A stretch of 64,000 nucleotides of DNA from Eubacteriaceae bacterium ES3 (lineage in GTDB: Bacteria > Bacillota > Clostridia > Eubacteriales > Eubacteriaceae), in NCBI GenBank assembly GCA_030586155.1, contig CP130741.1, positions 310,001 to 374,000 on the forward strand, in the 5' to 3' direction. A model generated the notes under the pieces. That model had not been told where the DNA came from. It did no database searches and saw only the letters and a program-made list of their open reading frames with translations. This document shows positions 29,373 to 39,400 of the stretch, one piece after another. The position numbers and the translations under genes are program-made. Each line of letters starts with the position of its first letter. The stretch's first letter is position 1.

Positions 29373-31436
29373 ATGAGCAAAATAGAACAGGAAATCAAGA
29401 CTAAACGGGAAATCCTGCTGGAAAAATTAAGAAATCATTTTGCCGGTAAAATTGTGCGCAAAGATTTGACTAAAAAAATAAAAGAAGGTGCAAATGTGCC
29501 GGTATATGTACTGGAGTACCTGCTTGGAATGTACTGCTCATCGATGGATGAGGAGGAAATCGAAGCTGGGGTTTTGAACGTGAAACAGATTTTAGCAGAA
29601 AATTATGTTCGACCCGATGAAGCCCAGAAAATTATATCCAAACTTAGAGAAAAAGGCAGCTATACGGTGATCGATAAGATTTCGATTCAGTTAAATTTCA
29701 GGGCAGATATTTATGAAGCGGAGTTTTCAAATCTGGGCATTAAAAATGTGCCGATTGCGGAAAAATATGCCTCGGATTTTGAGCGGCTCTTATGCGGTGG
29801 GATCTGGTGTATTGTGCAGATGGAATATTATTATGATGAAGGGGACAAAAATCGATGTCCTTTTGTGATCAGGAATTTGACACCCATACAGATGCCCAGC
29901 CTGGAAATGGAGGAGGTGAAGGAAGGCCGAAAGCATTTTATCAAAGAGGAATGGATTGATGTGATCCTCCGCTCAACCGGGATGGAACCGGACCATCTAA
30001 GCGAGCGGGTGAAATGGTTGCATTTAGCGCGGCTGATGCCGCTGATCGAAAATAATCTGAATCTTTGTGAACTTGGCCCCAGAGGGACGGGTAAATCGCA
30101 CGTCTATAAAGAAATATCTCCCAACAGTATTCTGGTTTCCGGCGGGCAGACGACCGTGGCTAACCTGTTTTATAATATGAGTAATCGAACCGTTGGCCTG
30201 GTAGGAATGTGGGATTGTATTGCTTTTGATGAAGTGGCGGGTATCCGTTTTAAAGATAAAGATGGAATCCAGATAATGAAAGACTATATGGCTTCCGGTT
30301 CCTTCAGTCGGGGTAAGGAAGAAAAATCGGCCCTGGCTTCGATGGTTTTCGTCGGAAATATTAATCAGAGTGTGGATGTTTTGCTTAAAACCTCACATCT
30401 TTTTGATCCCTTTCCACCGGAAATGAGTAATGACAGCGCTTTCTTTGATCGGATGCACTGTTACCTGCCGGGCTGGGAGATCCCTAAATATCGACCTCAG
30501 TTTTTTACCGACAGTTATGGTTTTATTACTGATTATCTGGCCGCCTTTATGCGGGAGCTGCGAAAAATTTCTTATGCGGATGCTTTTGACAAGTATTTTA
30601 AACTGGGAAATAATCTGAACCAGCGTGATGTTATTGGGGTGCGAAAAATGGTATCGGCTTTGGTTAAACTGATCTATCCCCATGGTGAATTTGACAAGGC
30701 GGATATCCTGGAAATCCTCCGCTTTGCACTTGAGATGCGTCGGCGGGTCAAAGAGCAGTTAAAACGAATTGGCGGAATGGAATTTTATGATATTAATTTT
30801 TCCTATATTGATAATGAAGCCTTTACGGAAGACTATGTGCCGGTTCCAGAGCAGGGCGGAGGAAAACTGATCCCAGAGGGAATGAATAAGGCTGGTCATG
30901 TCTATACTATTGCCATGGGCGGAACGGGTATGCCTGGAGTCTATAAAATTGAGACTGAAATAACGTCAGGCTCAGGAAAATTCATCTGCACGGGAATAGG
31001 CAGTAAACGTGAAGACAAAGAAGCGCTGGATACTGCCTATCGATATCTGAAAGCCAACAGTAAAACGATCAGTGGTCAAATTTCAACACTGAATAAGGAC
31101 TATATGCTTCATGTTCAGGATCTAAATGGAGTTGGGATGACTAGTCATTTATCCTTAACGGCCCTGATTGCCCTTTGTTCTGCCGCCATGAATAAACCGG
31201 TCATTCCGAGCCTGGGGATTTTAGGTGAATTAAGTATCGGTGGGACACTAAATAAAGTGGAGGAGCTGGCGAATATCCTTCAGGTTTGCCTGGATTCAGG
31301 TGCTAAAAAGGTTTTGATTCCCATTGTATCAGCTGGTGATATGGGAACGGTACCACCTGAACTGATGGGCAAGTTCAATCTGATTTTTTACCAGAGCCCG
31401 GAAGATGCAGTTTTTAAAGCATTGGGCGTGGAATAG
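29373..31436 (+). CDS. brxL: BREX Lon-like AAA+ protein BrxL
   Basis: 687 residues. An N-terminal helical domain of about 200 residues is followed by an AAA+ module with Walker A GPRGTGKSHVYKE (about 234-246), Walker B-like CIAFDEVAG (about 280-288) and sensor FVGNINQSVD. The last 200 residues resemble a Lon-type protease fold: GMTSHLSLTALIAL and GTLNKVEELANIL place a Ser and a Lys where the Lon dyad sits. BrxL proteins form ring assemblies on DNA and are the last gene of type 1 BREX. GGAGG precedes the ATG by about 9 bp. Its presence, with no pglW, brxD or brxHI, types the operon as BREX type 1. Confidence 0.92.
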   Translation: MSKIEQEIKTKREILLEKLRNHFAGKIVRKDLTKKIKEGANVPVYVLEYLLGMYCSSMDEEEIEAGVLNVKQILAENYVRPDEAQKIISKLREKGSYTVIDKISIQLNFRADIYEAEFSNLGIKNVPIAEKYASDFERLLCGGIWCIVQMEYYYDEGDKNRCPFVIRNLTPIQMPSLEMEEVKEGRKHFIKEEWIDVILRSTGMEPDHLSERVKWLHLARLMPLIENNLNLCELGPRGTGKSHVYKEISPNSILVSGGQTTVANLFYNMSNRTVGLVGMWDCIAFDEVAGIRFKDKDGIQIMKDYMASGSFSRGKEEKSALASMVFVGNINQSVDVLLKTSHLFDPFPPEMSNDSAFFDRMHCYLPGWEIPKYRPQFFTDSYGFITDYLAAFMRELRKISYADAFDKYFKLGNNLNQRDVIGVRKMVSALVKLIYPHGEFDKADILEILRFALEMRRRVKEQLKRIGGMEFYDINFSYIDNEAFTEDYVPVPEQGGGKLIPEGMNKAGHVYTIAMGGTGMPGVYKIETEITSGSGKFICTGIGSKREDKEALDTAYRYLKANSKTISGQISTLNKDYMLHVQDLNGVGMTSHLSLTALIALCSAAMNKPVIPSLGILGELSIGGTLNKVEELANILQVCLDSGAKKVLIPIVSAGDMGTVPPELMGKFNLIFYQSPEDAVFKALGVE

Positions 31437-31547
31437 AAAAAGATTGCATGGATAAAGTAAGGATCTGATAAAAACATTAAAATATATTGAATTGAGCAAT
31501 TTTGAAGCGTATAATGAAATAAAAGTGGTGTTTAAAGAAAAAAAGAA

Positions 31548-31746
31548 AAAGAAAAAAGCACCAACTAGGTGCTTGATTTCTAAAAACGGTGGATTGCTTG
31601 TCGGTTACCACCATACCCCACGGCGACCTCCGAAGAAGTGCCTTATCTTAGAACTACTGATGGATATTGATAAACTTATAAAATATCAATTGGTATCAAT
31701 TTGGTTTGATGGATATTGATAAACGTACACATTAGTAATTCTTAAC
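31548..31746 (-). ncRNA. tracrRNA of the type II-C system, with two anti-repeats
   Basis: Read on the minus strand. The main anti-repeat (31680 back to 31657) is a perfect 24-nt complement of the CRISPR repeat. After a short bulge, CUAAGAU (31651-31645) pairs with the repeat's first seven bases (GUUUUGG) using three G-U wobbles, giving the usual upper stem, bulge and lower stem. Next comes a nexus-type hairpin (31642-31622: GGCACUUC-UUCG-GAGGUCGCC), a GGUGG/CCACC hairpin, and a terminator hairpin AGCACC-UAGUU-GGUGCU (31573-31557) followed by a T run. A second, degenerate anti-repeat lies 26 bases upstream (31730-31707) and is also inside the transcript predicted from the promoter. The pairing also fixes crRNA transcription on the plus strand. 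Confidence 0.88.
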
Positions 31747-31752
31747 AACTCC

Positions 31753-31781
31753 ATTGTAGACGATTAACTAAGAAATGTCAA
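31753..31781 (-). promoter_or_regulatory. tracrRNA promoter
   Basis: Minus strand: -35 TTGACA (31781-31776), exactly 17 bp, -10 TACAAT (31758-31753). This is near-consensus for the housekeeping sigma factor and predicts a start at about 31746, upstream of both anti-repeats. It lies inside the cas9 leader, antisense to it. Confidence 0.8.
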
Positions 31782-31805
31782 TTTATTTTAAGGAGATCTG
31801 ATGAT

Positions 31806-34800
31806 ATGAAATATCGATTAGGATTGGATATTGGAATTGGTTCAATTGGCTGGGCGGTTATTTCTGGTGATAAAAATGCGGCACGGATAGAAAATTTTGG
31901 GGTGCGTATTTTTGAATCAGGGGAAATTGATCAACTGGGAAAGGATCGAAAAAGTCAGCAAAGAAGAGGTTTTAGAGGAACAAGACGTCTGGTTAGACGA
32001 CGCAAATTTCGAAAGAACCGAGTTAAAGGACATCTTCAAAATATTGGACTGGTAAGAATAGATGATCTGAACAGGTATTTTGAAACAGATCAGCAAGATG
32101 TTTATACCCTACGGGTTAAAGCTCTGGATCAGGAAATAACTCCGGAAGAGATTGGAGCTTGTCTTATTCATCTTAGCAATCATCGTGGATATAAAGATTT
32201 TTATGAAATGGAAAATAGTGAGCTGGATGAAGAGGAAGAAGCGGACTACGAAGCGCTAAATAATTTTGATAAGCTGTTTCATTCAAAATCCTATCGGACA
32301 CCAGCCGAGTGCATTGTTGATCAATTTAAAAATGAGAAACAGCCTTATCCAGACTTCAGGAATAATCAATATCAGGATAGACATTATTTAATCAATCGAT
32401 CTTATTTAAAGGATGAAATGAATCAAATTCTCACTGAACAGAGCAAGTATTACAATTGTCTGACAAACGCCAATATCAAAATGCTTGAAACGATTATTTT
32501 CAGTCAGCGTGATTTTGAAGATGGTCCTGGAGATGCAAATGAAAAATATCGTCGATACTCCGGTTTTTTGGATTCCATAGGGAAATGTATGTTTTATAAG
32601 GAGTTGGACAGAGGTTTTCGCAGCACCGTTATTTCTGATGTATACGCGGTTACCAATACCTTATCTCAGTATCAGTTTAAAGATGATGAAACTGGAAAGC
32701 CTTTTTTAAAACCGGAAGCAGCAAAAGACCTGGTTGATACACTTCTGAAAAATGGAAACCTGACCATGACAGAAGCTAAAAAAATTGTTAAAAGCCATGG
32801 GCTGACTTTGGTTAAAAGTGAATTGTCTGATGATAAGGCCCTGTCAAAAGCGATAAAATATCTAAAAGTTGTAAAAGGATCAGTTGAGAAGACGAATTTA
32901 GATTGGCAAGAATTGATATCTGAAGAGCAGTTTGACGTGGTGCAGCTATCAAAGCTTCATCAGATGGGTGAGTTGATTTCAAAATACCAGACTCCTAAAC
33001 GGCGAAATGACGAATTAAAGAAATTGCCATGGATGACTGATTCCTTGCGAAAAGAACTTTGCAGTAAAAAAATCAGTGGAACGAGTAATGTCAGTTATAA
33101 GTATATGTGTGAAGCGATTAAGGCATTTTTGAACGGTGAAGCCTACGGGAATTTTCAGGCCAATCGTTTAAAAGAACGGCAGGAAAGTCTAGATACTGAC
33201 TCACAGCAACGTCTCTTGAAACCGCTCGATGATTTGGAAATAAAAGATAATCCTGTTGTGTTTAGGGCCATCAATGAAACGAGAAAATTAATCAATGCGA
33301 TAGTTCGCCAGTATGGAAGTCCAGAATGTATCAATCTGGAAGTGGCCAGTGATTTAAATCGAAGCTTTACTGAACGGAGCAAAATCCAGAAAAATCAGAA
33401 AGAAAATGAAAAGAAAAATGATCTCTATAAAAAGGAAATTGCTGATTTACTTGGGATTGATACTGAAGATGTCTCGGGAACTCAAATAGAGAAACTTCGT
33501 CTTTATCGAGAACAGGACGGGAAATGTTTATACTCTGGGAAACCATTTGATGACCTTAAACTTGTATTGTTGGATAAAACCCATCGCTTTGAGGTGGATC
33601 ACATCGTTCCATATTCCCTTATCTTGGATAATACTGCTAATAACAAAGCGCTGGTTATGGGGAGCGAAAATCAGATAAAACGACAAAGAACGCCTTTAAT
33701 GTATATGAGTGGTGTTCAAAGAGAAAATTTTATTGCCAGAATTAATGAAATGCACCATAAAAAGAAAAGTCAGATTTCCGATCGCAAATATAACTATCTG
33801 ATGGTTGAAAATATTTATGATGACAAGAACAGGAAGATGTTGGCTGATTGGAAATCCAGAAACATCAATGATACCCGGTATATTACCAAATATCTGATAG
33901 GATATTTAAAAACTTATTTACTCTTTGACAGTAAGAAGAGCGAGCCGGTTTATGGAATTAAGGGTGGGATTACATCAAGGTTTAGGAAAATTTGGCTGCG
34001 TGATACGATCTGGGGAAAGGAAGATAAGAATCGGGAAAGTTACTTAAATCATGCGGTTGATGCAGTGGTCATTGCAAATCTTACACCGGCTTATGTTGAA
34101 ATTTCATCAGATAATATCAAGTTGGGTCAAATCAAAAGACACCATCGCAATACGACTAATGACGAATATCAGAAATATTTGGCAGACTGTTTAAAAAAAA
34201 TGACTAAATACTATAACTTTCAGGAAGATTATACTAAAAGGCTACTAACGCAGTCAAACCGTGTCCCATCATATGTAAAAGAACTTGAAAAAGAAGTGAA
34301 TATCCGTTTTGAGGAAGAAAACCCAGAATTATTCGAAGAACGGATCAAGAACTTTTACGGGGATATTTCAGATTTTGAGATTAAGCCACACCTGCCGATT
34401 GTTTCACAGAAGCAGGAACGGAAATTCAGGGGAGAAATGGCTGATTCTAATCCAATTCGCGTTTGTGAAATCGACGGTGTTAAATATAAGGTTAAAAGAA
34501 AATCTGTAGCAGAACTGAAGAAAACAGATTTAGATAAACTTCGAACAAATGATTCAGATCTGATTGAAAGTTTGAATGATGTATTTGAAAACCATGCTAC
34601 GGTCGAAGCCTATTTAAAAGCTAATGATTTGAAACAATTTGTTACTTTACAAGGCCAGAAAGTAAACCAGGTATCGGTTGTAGAAAAACCGATAACGAAT
34701 TATTACCGAAAAGAAATTTCAGAAGATAATTATTCGGTTCTTGGCGGGATGAAGTATTATTGTGTTGAAATCTATAAAAACCAAAAAGGAGAAACGTCCA

Positions 34801-35153
34801 TTTGGGGACTTAAATATACGGATATTGTTAATAGAGATAAAAAATTGTGGATGAAACAGGGAGTATTGCCGGAAGACTATTCAGAGCATATGATGTATTT
34901 ATTTAAAAATGATTATATTGAGGTGATAAATAAAAAAGGGGAGGTTAAGTTCTCGGGATTTTATAAATCTATTTTTAATATCAATCAAAATCAACTATAT
35001 TACTCTCTTGACACGCAACCTTTGCAAAAAAGAAAAGCGCTTCCAATAGCAAAGCAAGATACAGTTGTAAAATATAACATTGATCTTTTGGGAAATAAAG
35101 GGGGTGAGATCAAATGTACCGAACCCTTATCATTAATACCGGCGAAAAACTGA
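31806..35153 (+). CDS. cas9: Cas9 RNA-guided endonuclease, type II-C
   Basis: 1115 residues, the compact size of II-C Cas9. RuvC-I is LGLDIGIGSIGWAV with Asp8. The arginine-rich bridge helix follows (RRGFRGTRRLVRRRKFRKNR, about 53-72). RuvC-II is INLEVASDL with Glu512. The HNH core VDHIVPYS has His599, with NNKALVMGSENQIK continuing it. RuvC-III is NHAVDAVVIAN with His749 and Asp752. All catalytic residues are present. The C-terminal 300 residues should hold the PAM-interacting domain; the PAM cannot be read. AAGGAG lies 10 bp before the ATG at 31806. With no csn2 or cas4 beside cas1 and cas2, the locus is II-C. The cas1 start overlaps the cas9 end by 40 bp. Confidence 0.95.
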   Translation: MKYRLGLDIGIGSIGWAVISGDKNAARIENFGVRIFESGEIDQLGKDRKSQQRRGFRGTRRLVRRRKFRKNRVKGHLQNIGLVRIDDLNRYFETDQQDVYTLRVKALDQEITPEEIGACLIHLSNHRGYKDFYEMENSELDEEEEADYEALNNFDKLFHSKSYRTPAECIVDQFKNEKQPYPDFRNNQYQDRHYLINRSYLKDEMNQILTEQSKYYNCLTNANIKMLETIIFSQRDFEDGPGDANEKYRRYSGFLDSIGKCMFYKELDRGFRSTVISDVYAVTNTLSQYQFKDDETGKPFLKPEAAKDLVDTLLKNGNLTMTEAKKIVKSHGLTLVKSELSDDKALSKAIKYLKVVKGSVEKTNLDWQELISEEQFDVVQLSKLHQMGELISKYQTPKRRNDELKKLPWMTDSLRKELCSKKISGTSNVSYKYMCEAIKAFLNGEAYGNFQANRLKERQESLDTDSQQRLLKPLDDLEIKDNPVVFRAINETRKLINAIVRQYGSPECINLEVASDLNRSFTERSKIQKNQKENEKKNDLYKKEIADLLGIDTEDVSGTQIEKLRLYREQDGKCLYSGKPFDDLKLVLLDKTHRFEVDHIVPYSLILDNTANNKALVMGSENQIKRQRTPLMYMSGVQRENFIARINEMHHKKKSQISDRKYNYLMVENIYDDKNRKMLADWKSRNINDTRYITKYLIGYLKTYLLFDSKKSEPVYGIKGGITSRFRKIWLRDTIWGKEDKNRESYLNHAVDAVVIANLTPAYVEISSDNIKLGQIKRHHRNTTNDEYQKYLADCLKKMTKYYNFQEDYTKRLLTQSNRVPSYVKELEKEVNIRFEEENPELFEERIKNFYGDISDFEIKPHLPIVSQKQERKFRGEMADSNPIRVCEIDGVKYKVKRKSVAELKKTDLDKLRTNDSDLIESLNDVFENHATVEAYLKANDLKQFVTLQGQKVNQVSVVEKPITNYYRKEISEDNYSVLGGMKYYCVEIYKNQKGETSIWGLKYTDIVNRDKKLWMKQGVLPEDYSEHMMYLFKNDYIEVINKKGEVKFSGFYKSIFNINQNQLYYSLDTQPLQKRKALPIAKQDTVVKYNIDLLGNKGGEIKCTEPLSLIPAKN

Positions 35154-36034
35154 CAGTTAAAAACAATTGGCTGATTGTAGTGGAAAATGAAATTGAGAAT
35201 AAGATTCCGTTAACGGATATTTATTCTATTGTTATCGATAACCCCAGAACGACTTTGTCAGTTGCTGCTTTGAATGCTATTACCAATGCCGGTGCTCATA
35301 TTCTCTTTTGCGATGGCAGTCATTTACCTGTGTCCCATACGTTTCCCATGAATAGCAGCTATGCTCCTTTTGGTAAACTAAAAATGCAGATAGATATGAC
35401 CGAGTTTTTTAAGGGCCTATTATGGAAGACGATTATACAAGGGAAAATTGAAAATCAGGCAAAAGTAATGTCTTTATGTAATGTCCATGAAGAACATATA
35501 CAGCGGATGCAAAGATTTAAAGAAGAGGTTGACTATGATGATGTCACCAATCGTGAAGGGATAGCAGCTAAATGGTTCTTTAATCGTATGTATGGTGCAG
35601 GATTCGTCAGAGATTATGATTCGGCAATTAATGCAGCCCTTAACTATGGTTATACAATTATTCGTTCGTCAGTTGCAAAAACTTTGTCTGTTTTTGGATT
35701 TAACTGTGCCCTGGGGATTCACCACATCAACCGTCATAATGGTTTTAATCTGGCAGATGATTTGATGGAGCCACTGCGACCATTAGTTGATTTATGGGTG
35801 GATCAAAATCAGGATAATCTGGCAACTGAACTGACAAAAGAAAACAGGCGTGATCTCATCAACCTGGTGAATCATACTGTTCTTATTGGAAACAGGAAAT
35901 ATCATCTTCGATATGCTTTGAATGAATATATCTCTAGCTTGACATCCGCAATAGCTGAAGAAAAGATTGAATTGTTGAAAATTCCGGAAATCCATAAGAA
36001 TGACATTTTTTTTAAGGGGAATGAAGGTGAATAA
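35114..36034 (+). CDS. cas1: Cas1 spacer-integration endonuclease
   Basis: 306 residues of the type II Cas1 form. The N-terminal beta domain starts MYRTLIINTGEKLTVKNN and includes the usual NAGAHILFCDGSHLP. The catalytic domain has Glu148 in NREGIAAKWFFNRMYG, His in LGIHHINRHNGFN (about 203-208) and the acidic DDLMEPLRPLVD, the expected metal ligands. With Cas2 it inserts new spacers at the leader end of the array. The ATG at 35114 has GGGGTGAG upstream and lies inside the cas9 frame, a 40-bp overlap that suggests translational coupling. Confidence 0.95.
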   Translation: MYRTLIINTGEKLTVKNNWLIVVENEIENKIPLTDIYSIVIDNPRTTLSVAALNAITNAGAHILFCDGSHLPVSHTFPMNSSYAPFGKLKMQIDMTEFFKGLLWKTIIQGKIENQAKVMSLCNVHEEHIQRMQRFKEEVDYDDVTNREGIAAKWFFNRMYGAGFVRDYDSAINAALNYGYTIIRSSVAKTLSVFGFNCALGIHHINRHNGFNLADDLMEPLRPLVDLWVDQNQDNLATELTKENRRDLINLVNHTVLIGNRKYHLRYALNEYISSLTSAIAEEKIELLKIPEIHKNDIFFKGNEGE

Positions 36035-36350
36035 TCGAGTTATGAGAATAATAGTTATGTTTGATTTACCGACATTGACAAAAAGTGATCGTCATGAAGC
36101 ATCGGTTTTTCGAAATAAGCTGATTAAAAATGGTTTTTTTATGGTGCAGCTGTCAGTTTATTGCCGGATTACCCGAAATCATGATGATGCGAGAAAAAAC
36201 ATTAATGTAGTTAAATCTTTTTTACCACCTGAAGGCTCAGTGAGAGTGCTGACACTTACAGAAAAACAATATGCCTCGATGCAAATATTGATAGGTGAAA
36301 AAACTGCATCTGAATCATTTCTTGGAACTAAGGATATTATGGAACTTTGA
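36021..36350 (+). CDS. cas2: Cas2 adaptation protein
   Basis: About 109 residues. MRIIVMFDLPTLTKSDRHEA is the classic Cas2 first strand with its Asp, followed by the ferredoxin-like fold (FFMVQLSVYCRITRN, VRVLTLTEKQY). I choose ATG 36021 (MKVNNRVMRII), since type II Cas2 proteins usually have a few residues before the MR-I strand and AAGGGG is near; ATG 36042 is the alternative. It overlaps the end of cas1 by 14 bp. The array begins 92 bp after its stop. Confidence 0.92.
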   Translation: MKVNNRVMRIIVMFDLPTLTKSDRHEASVFRNKLIKNGFFMVQLSVYCRITRNHDDARKNINVVKSFLPPEGSVRVLTLTEKQYASMQILIGEKTASESFLGTKDIMEL

Positions 36351-36442
36351 GAATGGCATATTAAAGGGGATTCTTGTGGATTTTCTAATATGGTAAACTT
36401 ATGATTGCCTAATAGGCAAAAAAGTGGTAAATTTAATTTAAG
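36351..36442 (+). promoter_or_regulatory. CRISPR leader
   Basis: 92 AT-rich bases between cas2 and the first repeat. It holds a perfect palindrome TTGCCTA-A-TAGGCAA at 36405-36419 and a GGTAAACTTATGAT that resembles the repeat's own end. The leader side is assigned because the tracrRNA pairing sets plus-strand crRNA transcription and because the only mutated repeat is the last one, at 40070-40105. Confidence 0.65.
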
Positions 36443-39400
36443 GTTTTGGTTCTCTGATGGATATTGATAAACTTATACAATTCTAACCTATCTTTTTTAA
36501 TGGATTCGGTTTTGGTTCTCTGATGGATATTGATAAACTTATACATTAATTTTCCTTTTTCATCAAAATCTGCTGTTTTGGTTCTCTGATGGATATTGAT
36601 AAACTTATACCGAAAACAAGAGCACCATAAAACCGACTTTGTTTTGGTTCTCTGATGGATATTGATAAACTTATACGAAGCTTAAAACCAGCAACTAACG
36701 TTGTAAGTTTTGGTTCTCTGATGGATATTGATAAACTTATACAAATATAAATTTTACCTGGTTAGGAATTATGTTTTGGTTCTCTGATGGATATTGATAA
36801 ACTTATACGTGCCAATGTGTCAATAGTAATATATCCAGGTTTTGGTTCTCTGATGGATATTGATAAACTTATACATCCTAATATTTCTTTCATCTCATCA
36901 GCCCGTTTTGGTTCTCTGATGGATATTGATAAACTTATACAACTACTGTTTCTTCAACCGTTTCCGTTTGTTTTGGTTCTCTGATGGATATTGATAAACT
37001 TATACCTAATACAGAAGCAAAGGCGAAAAGAAGCCGTTTTGGTTCTCTGATGGATATTGATAAACTTATACAATTTGCAGAATTAGTTGGGTTCTCTTTC
37101 AGTTTTGGTTCTCTGATGGATATTGATAAACTTATACCATCAACTTCATCATACCGTTCTGTTACCCGTTTTGGTTCTCTGATGGATATTGATAAACTTA
37201 TACGGAAAACAGCCTTATCAAAACCAGCAAGATGTTTTGGTTCTCTGATGGATATTGATAAACTTATACGAAAAAGGCCATTTCAAACTGGGCAGCAGCG
37301 TTTTGGTTCTCTGATGGATATTGATAAACTTATACCGGAATTGTGCTGAAGCATTAGTTGATGGCGTTTTGGTTCTCTGATGGATATTGATAAACTTATA
37401 CTCAAGGCCATTCTGGAAGGGCGAAAGACGGTGTTTTGGTTCTCTGATGGATATTGATAAACTTATACTTTCACACTCTTTGATATTATAAATACCTCGT
37501 TTTGGTTCTCTGATGGATATTGATAAACTTATACTGTTTTTGTAAAGCCTTGTCGCCAAAATCGTTTTGGTTCTCTGATGGATATTGATAAACTTATACG
37601 TCTGACAGCTGCTAGGTTAGCAGTTGTTCGTTTTGGTTCTCTGATGGATATTGATAAACTTATACAACAACTTCAGGGCCGTTCTCACCTACTAGGTTTT
37701 GGTTCTCTGATGGATATTGATAAACTTATACCATCAAAGTCCGTTGGTACATCAACATTGGGTTTTGGTTCTCTGATGGATATTGATAAACTTATACGTT
37801 CACATGCATCTGCTTCACGCAGATGCCGTTTTGGTTCTCTGATGGATATTGATAAACTTATACGTGGTATTTAAAGTTTTCATAGTCGGCATCGTTTTGG
37901 TTCTCTGATGGATATTGATAAACTTATACTTGTTAAACAAAGTAATGGAACTAGGAATGTTTTGGTTCTCTGATGGATATTGATAAACTTATACCTTTTT
38001 TTAAACCATTGCATTAAGCTCCTCGTTTTGGTTCTCTGATGGATATTGATAAACTTATACGTAATTCATTCAGTGATCCAGCAACAGCTAGGTTTTGGTT
38101 CTCTGATGGATATTGATAAACTTATACATCCTAATATTTCTTTCATCTCATCAGCCCGTTTTGGTTCTCTGATGGATATTGATAAACTTATACTTCTTCA
38201 TCCTCGAGGAATTAAATGGACTGGTTTTGGTTCTCTGATGGATATTGATAAACTTATACAAGCTAAAACGGTAATTGGTGGTTGTGTCTGTTTTGGTTCT
38301 CTGATGGATATTGATAAACTTATACTCCACCTGGTCAATTACTCCTGTCACTATCGTTTTGGTTCTCTGATGGATATTGATAAACTTATACAAGCATTTG
38401 AAGTAATACCATCTAATTGGCGTTTTGGTTCTCTGATGGATATTGATAAACTTATACTAATTTTTCCACAACAGCAACAGCTATTGGTTTTGGTTCTCTG
38501 ATGGATATTGATAAACTTATACAACAAGCAACCACTAATCATGACACTATGTGTTTTGGTTCTCTGATGGATATTGATAAACTTATACTGATGATTACAT
38601 GAACCTCTGGAAGACTAAGTTTTGGTTCTCTGATGGATATTGATAAACTTATACGGATGTCATTCACATAAGGCAGGATTTTAGGTTTTGGTTCTCTGAT
38701 GGATATTGATAAACTTATACAACAAGCAACCACTAATCATGACACTATGTGTTTTGGTTCTCTGATGGATATTGATAAACTTATACCACTGGCAGAAACA
38801 TATGAACTTGGACATCGTTTTGGTTCTCTGATGGATATTGATAAACTTATACGCCTAAAACCTCCTACCGTCATATTTGCAGGTTTTGGTTCTCTGATGG
38901 ATATTGATAAACTTATACCTTGTCAATAACGCATATCGGTAATTATCAAGTTTTGGTTCTCTGATGGATATTGATAAACTTATACCATAATCACCATATA
39001 CAACTGGGTCATCTTGTTTTGGTTCTCTGATGGATATTGATAAACTTATACGCCTCATTTTGATGCGCCCTCGTCTTTTCAGTTTTGGTTCTCTGATGGA
39101 TATTGATAAACTTATACGAATGGCAGAATGATATCATCACACTGGCCGTTTTGGTTCTCTGATGGATATTGATAAACTTATACATAGTCAGACCAAGTAT
39201 CTCCTGGAGTGGCGTTTTGGTTCTCTGATGGATATTGATAAACTTATACTCAGAAATCCATTTACAAAAGACAGCACCAGTTTTGGTTCTCTGATGGATA
39301 TTGATAAACTTATACAAAAGACCAGTTATTAATGAAATGATGGAAGTTTTGGTTCTCTGATGGATATTGATAAACTTATACTATGAACAATTTTAAATAT

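Noticed and set aside
17509-31436. Typing the defence operon as Pgl / BREX type 2 or 3
   Set aside because: No pglW, brxD, brxHI or brxF; the order brxA-brxB-brxC-pglX-pglZ-brxL is type 1.
31492-31719. 75-codon plus-strand frame between brxL and cas9
   Set aside because: It is the antisense of the tracrRNA, including the terminator tract (Lys-rich) and anti-repeats; no ribosome site.
31806-36350. Typing the CRISPR locus as II-A or II-B
   Set aside because: No csn2 or cas4 lies between cas2 and the array or elsewhere in the island; Cas9 is of compact II-C size.
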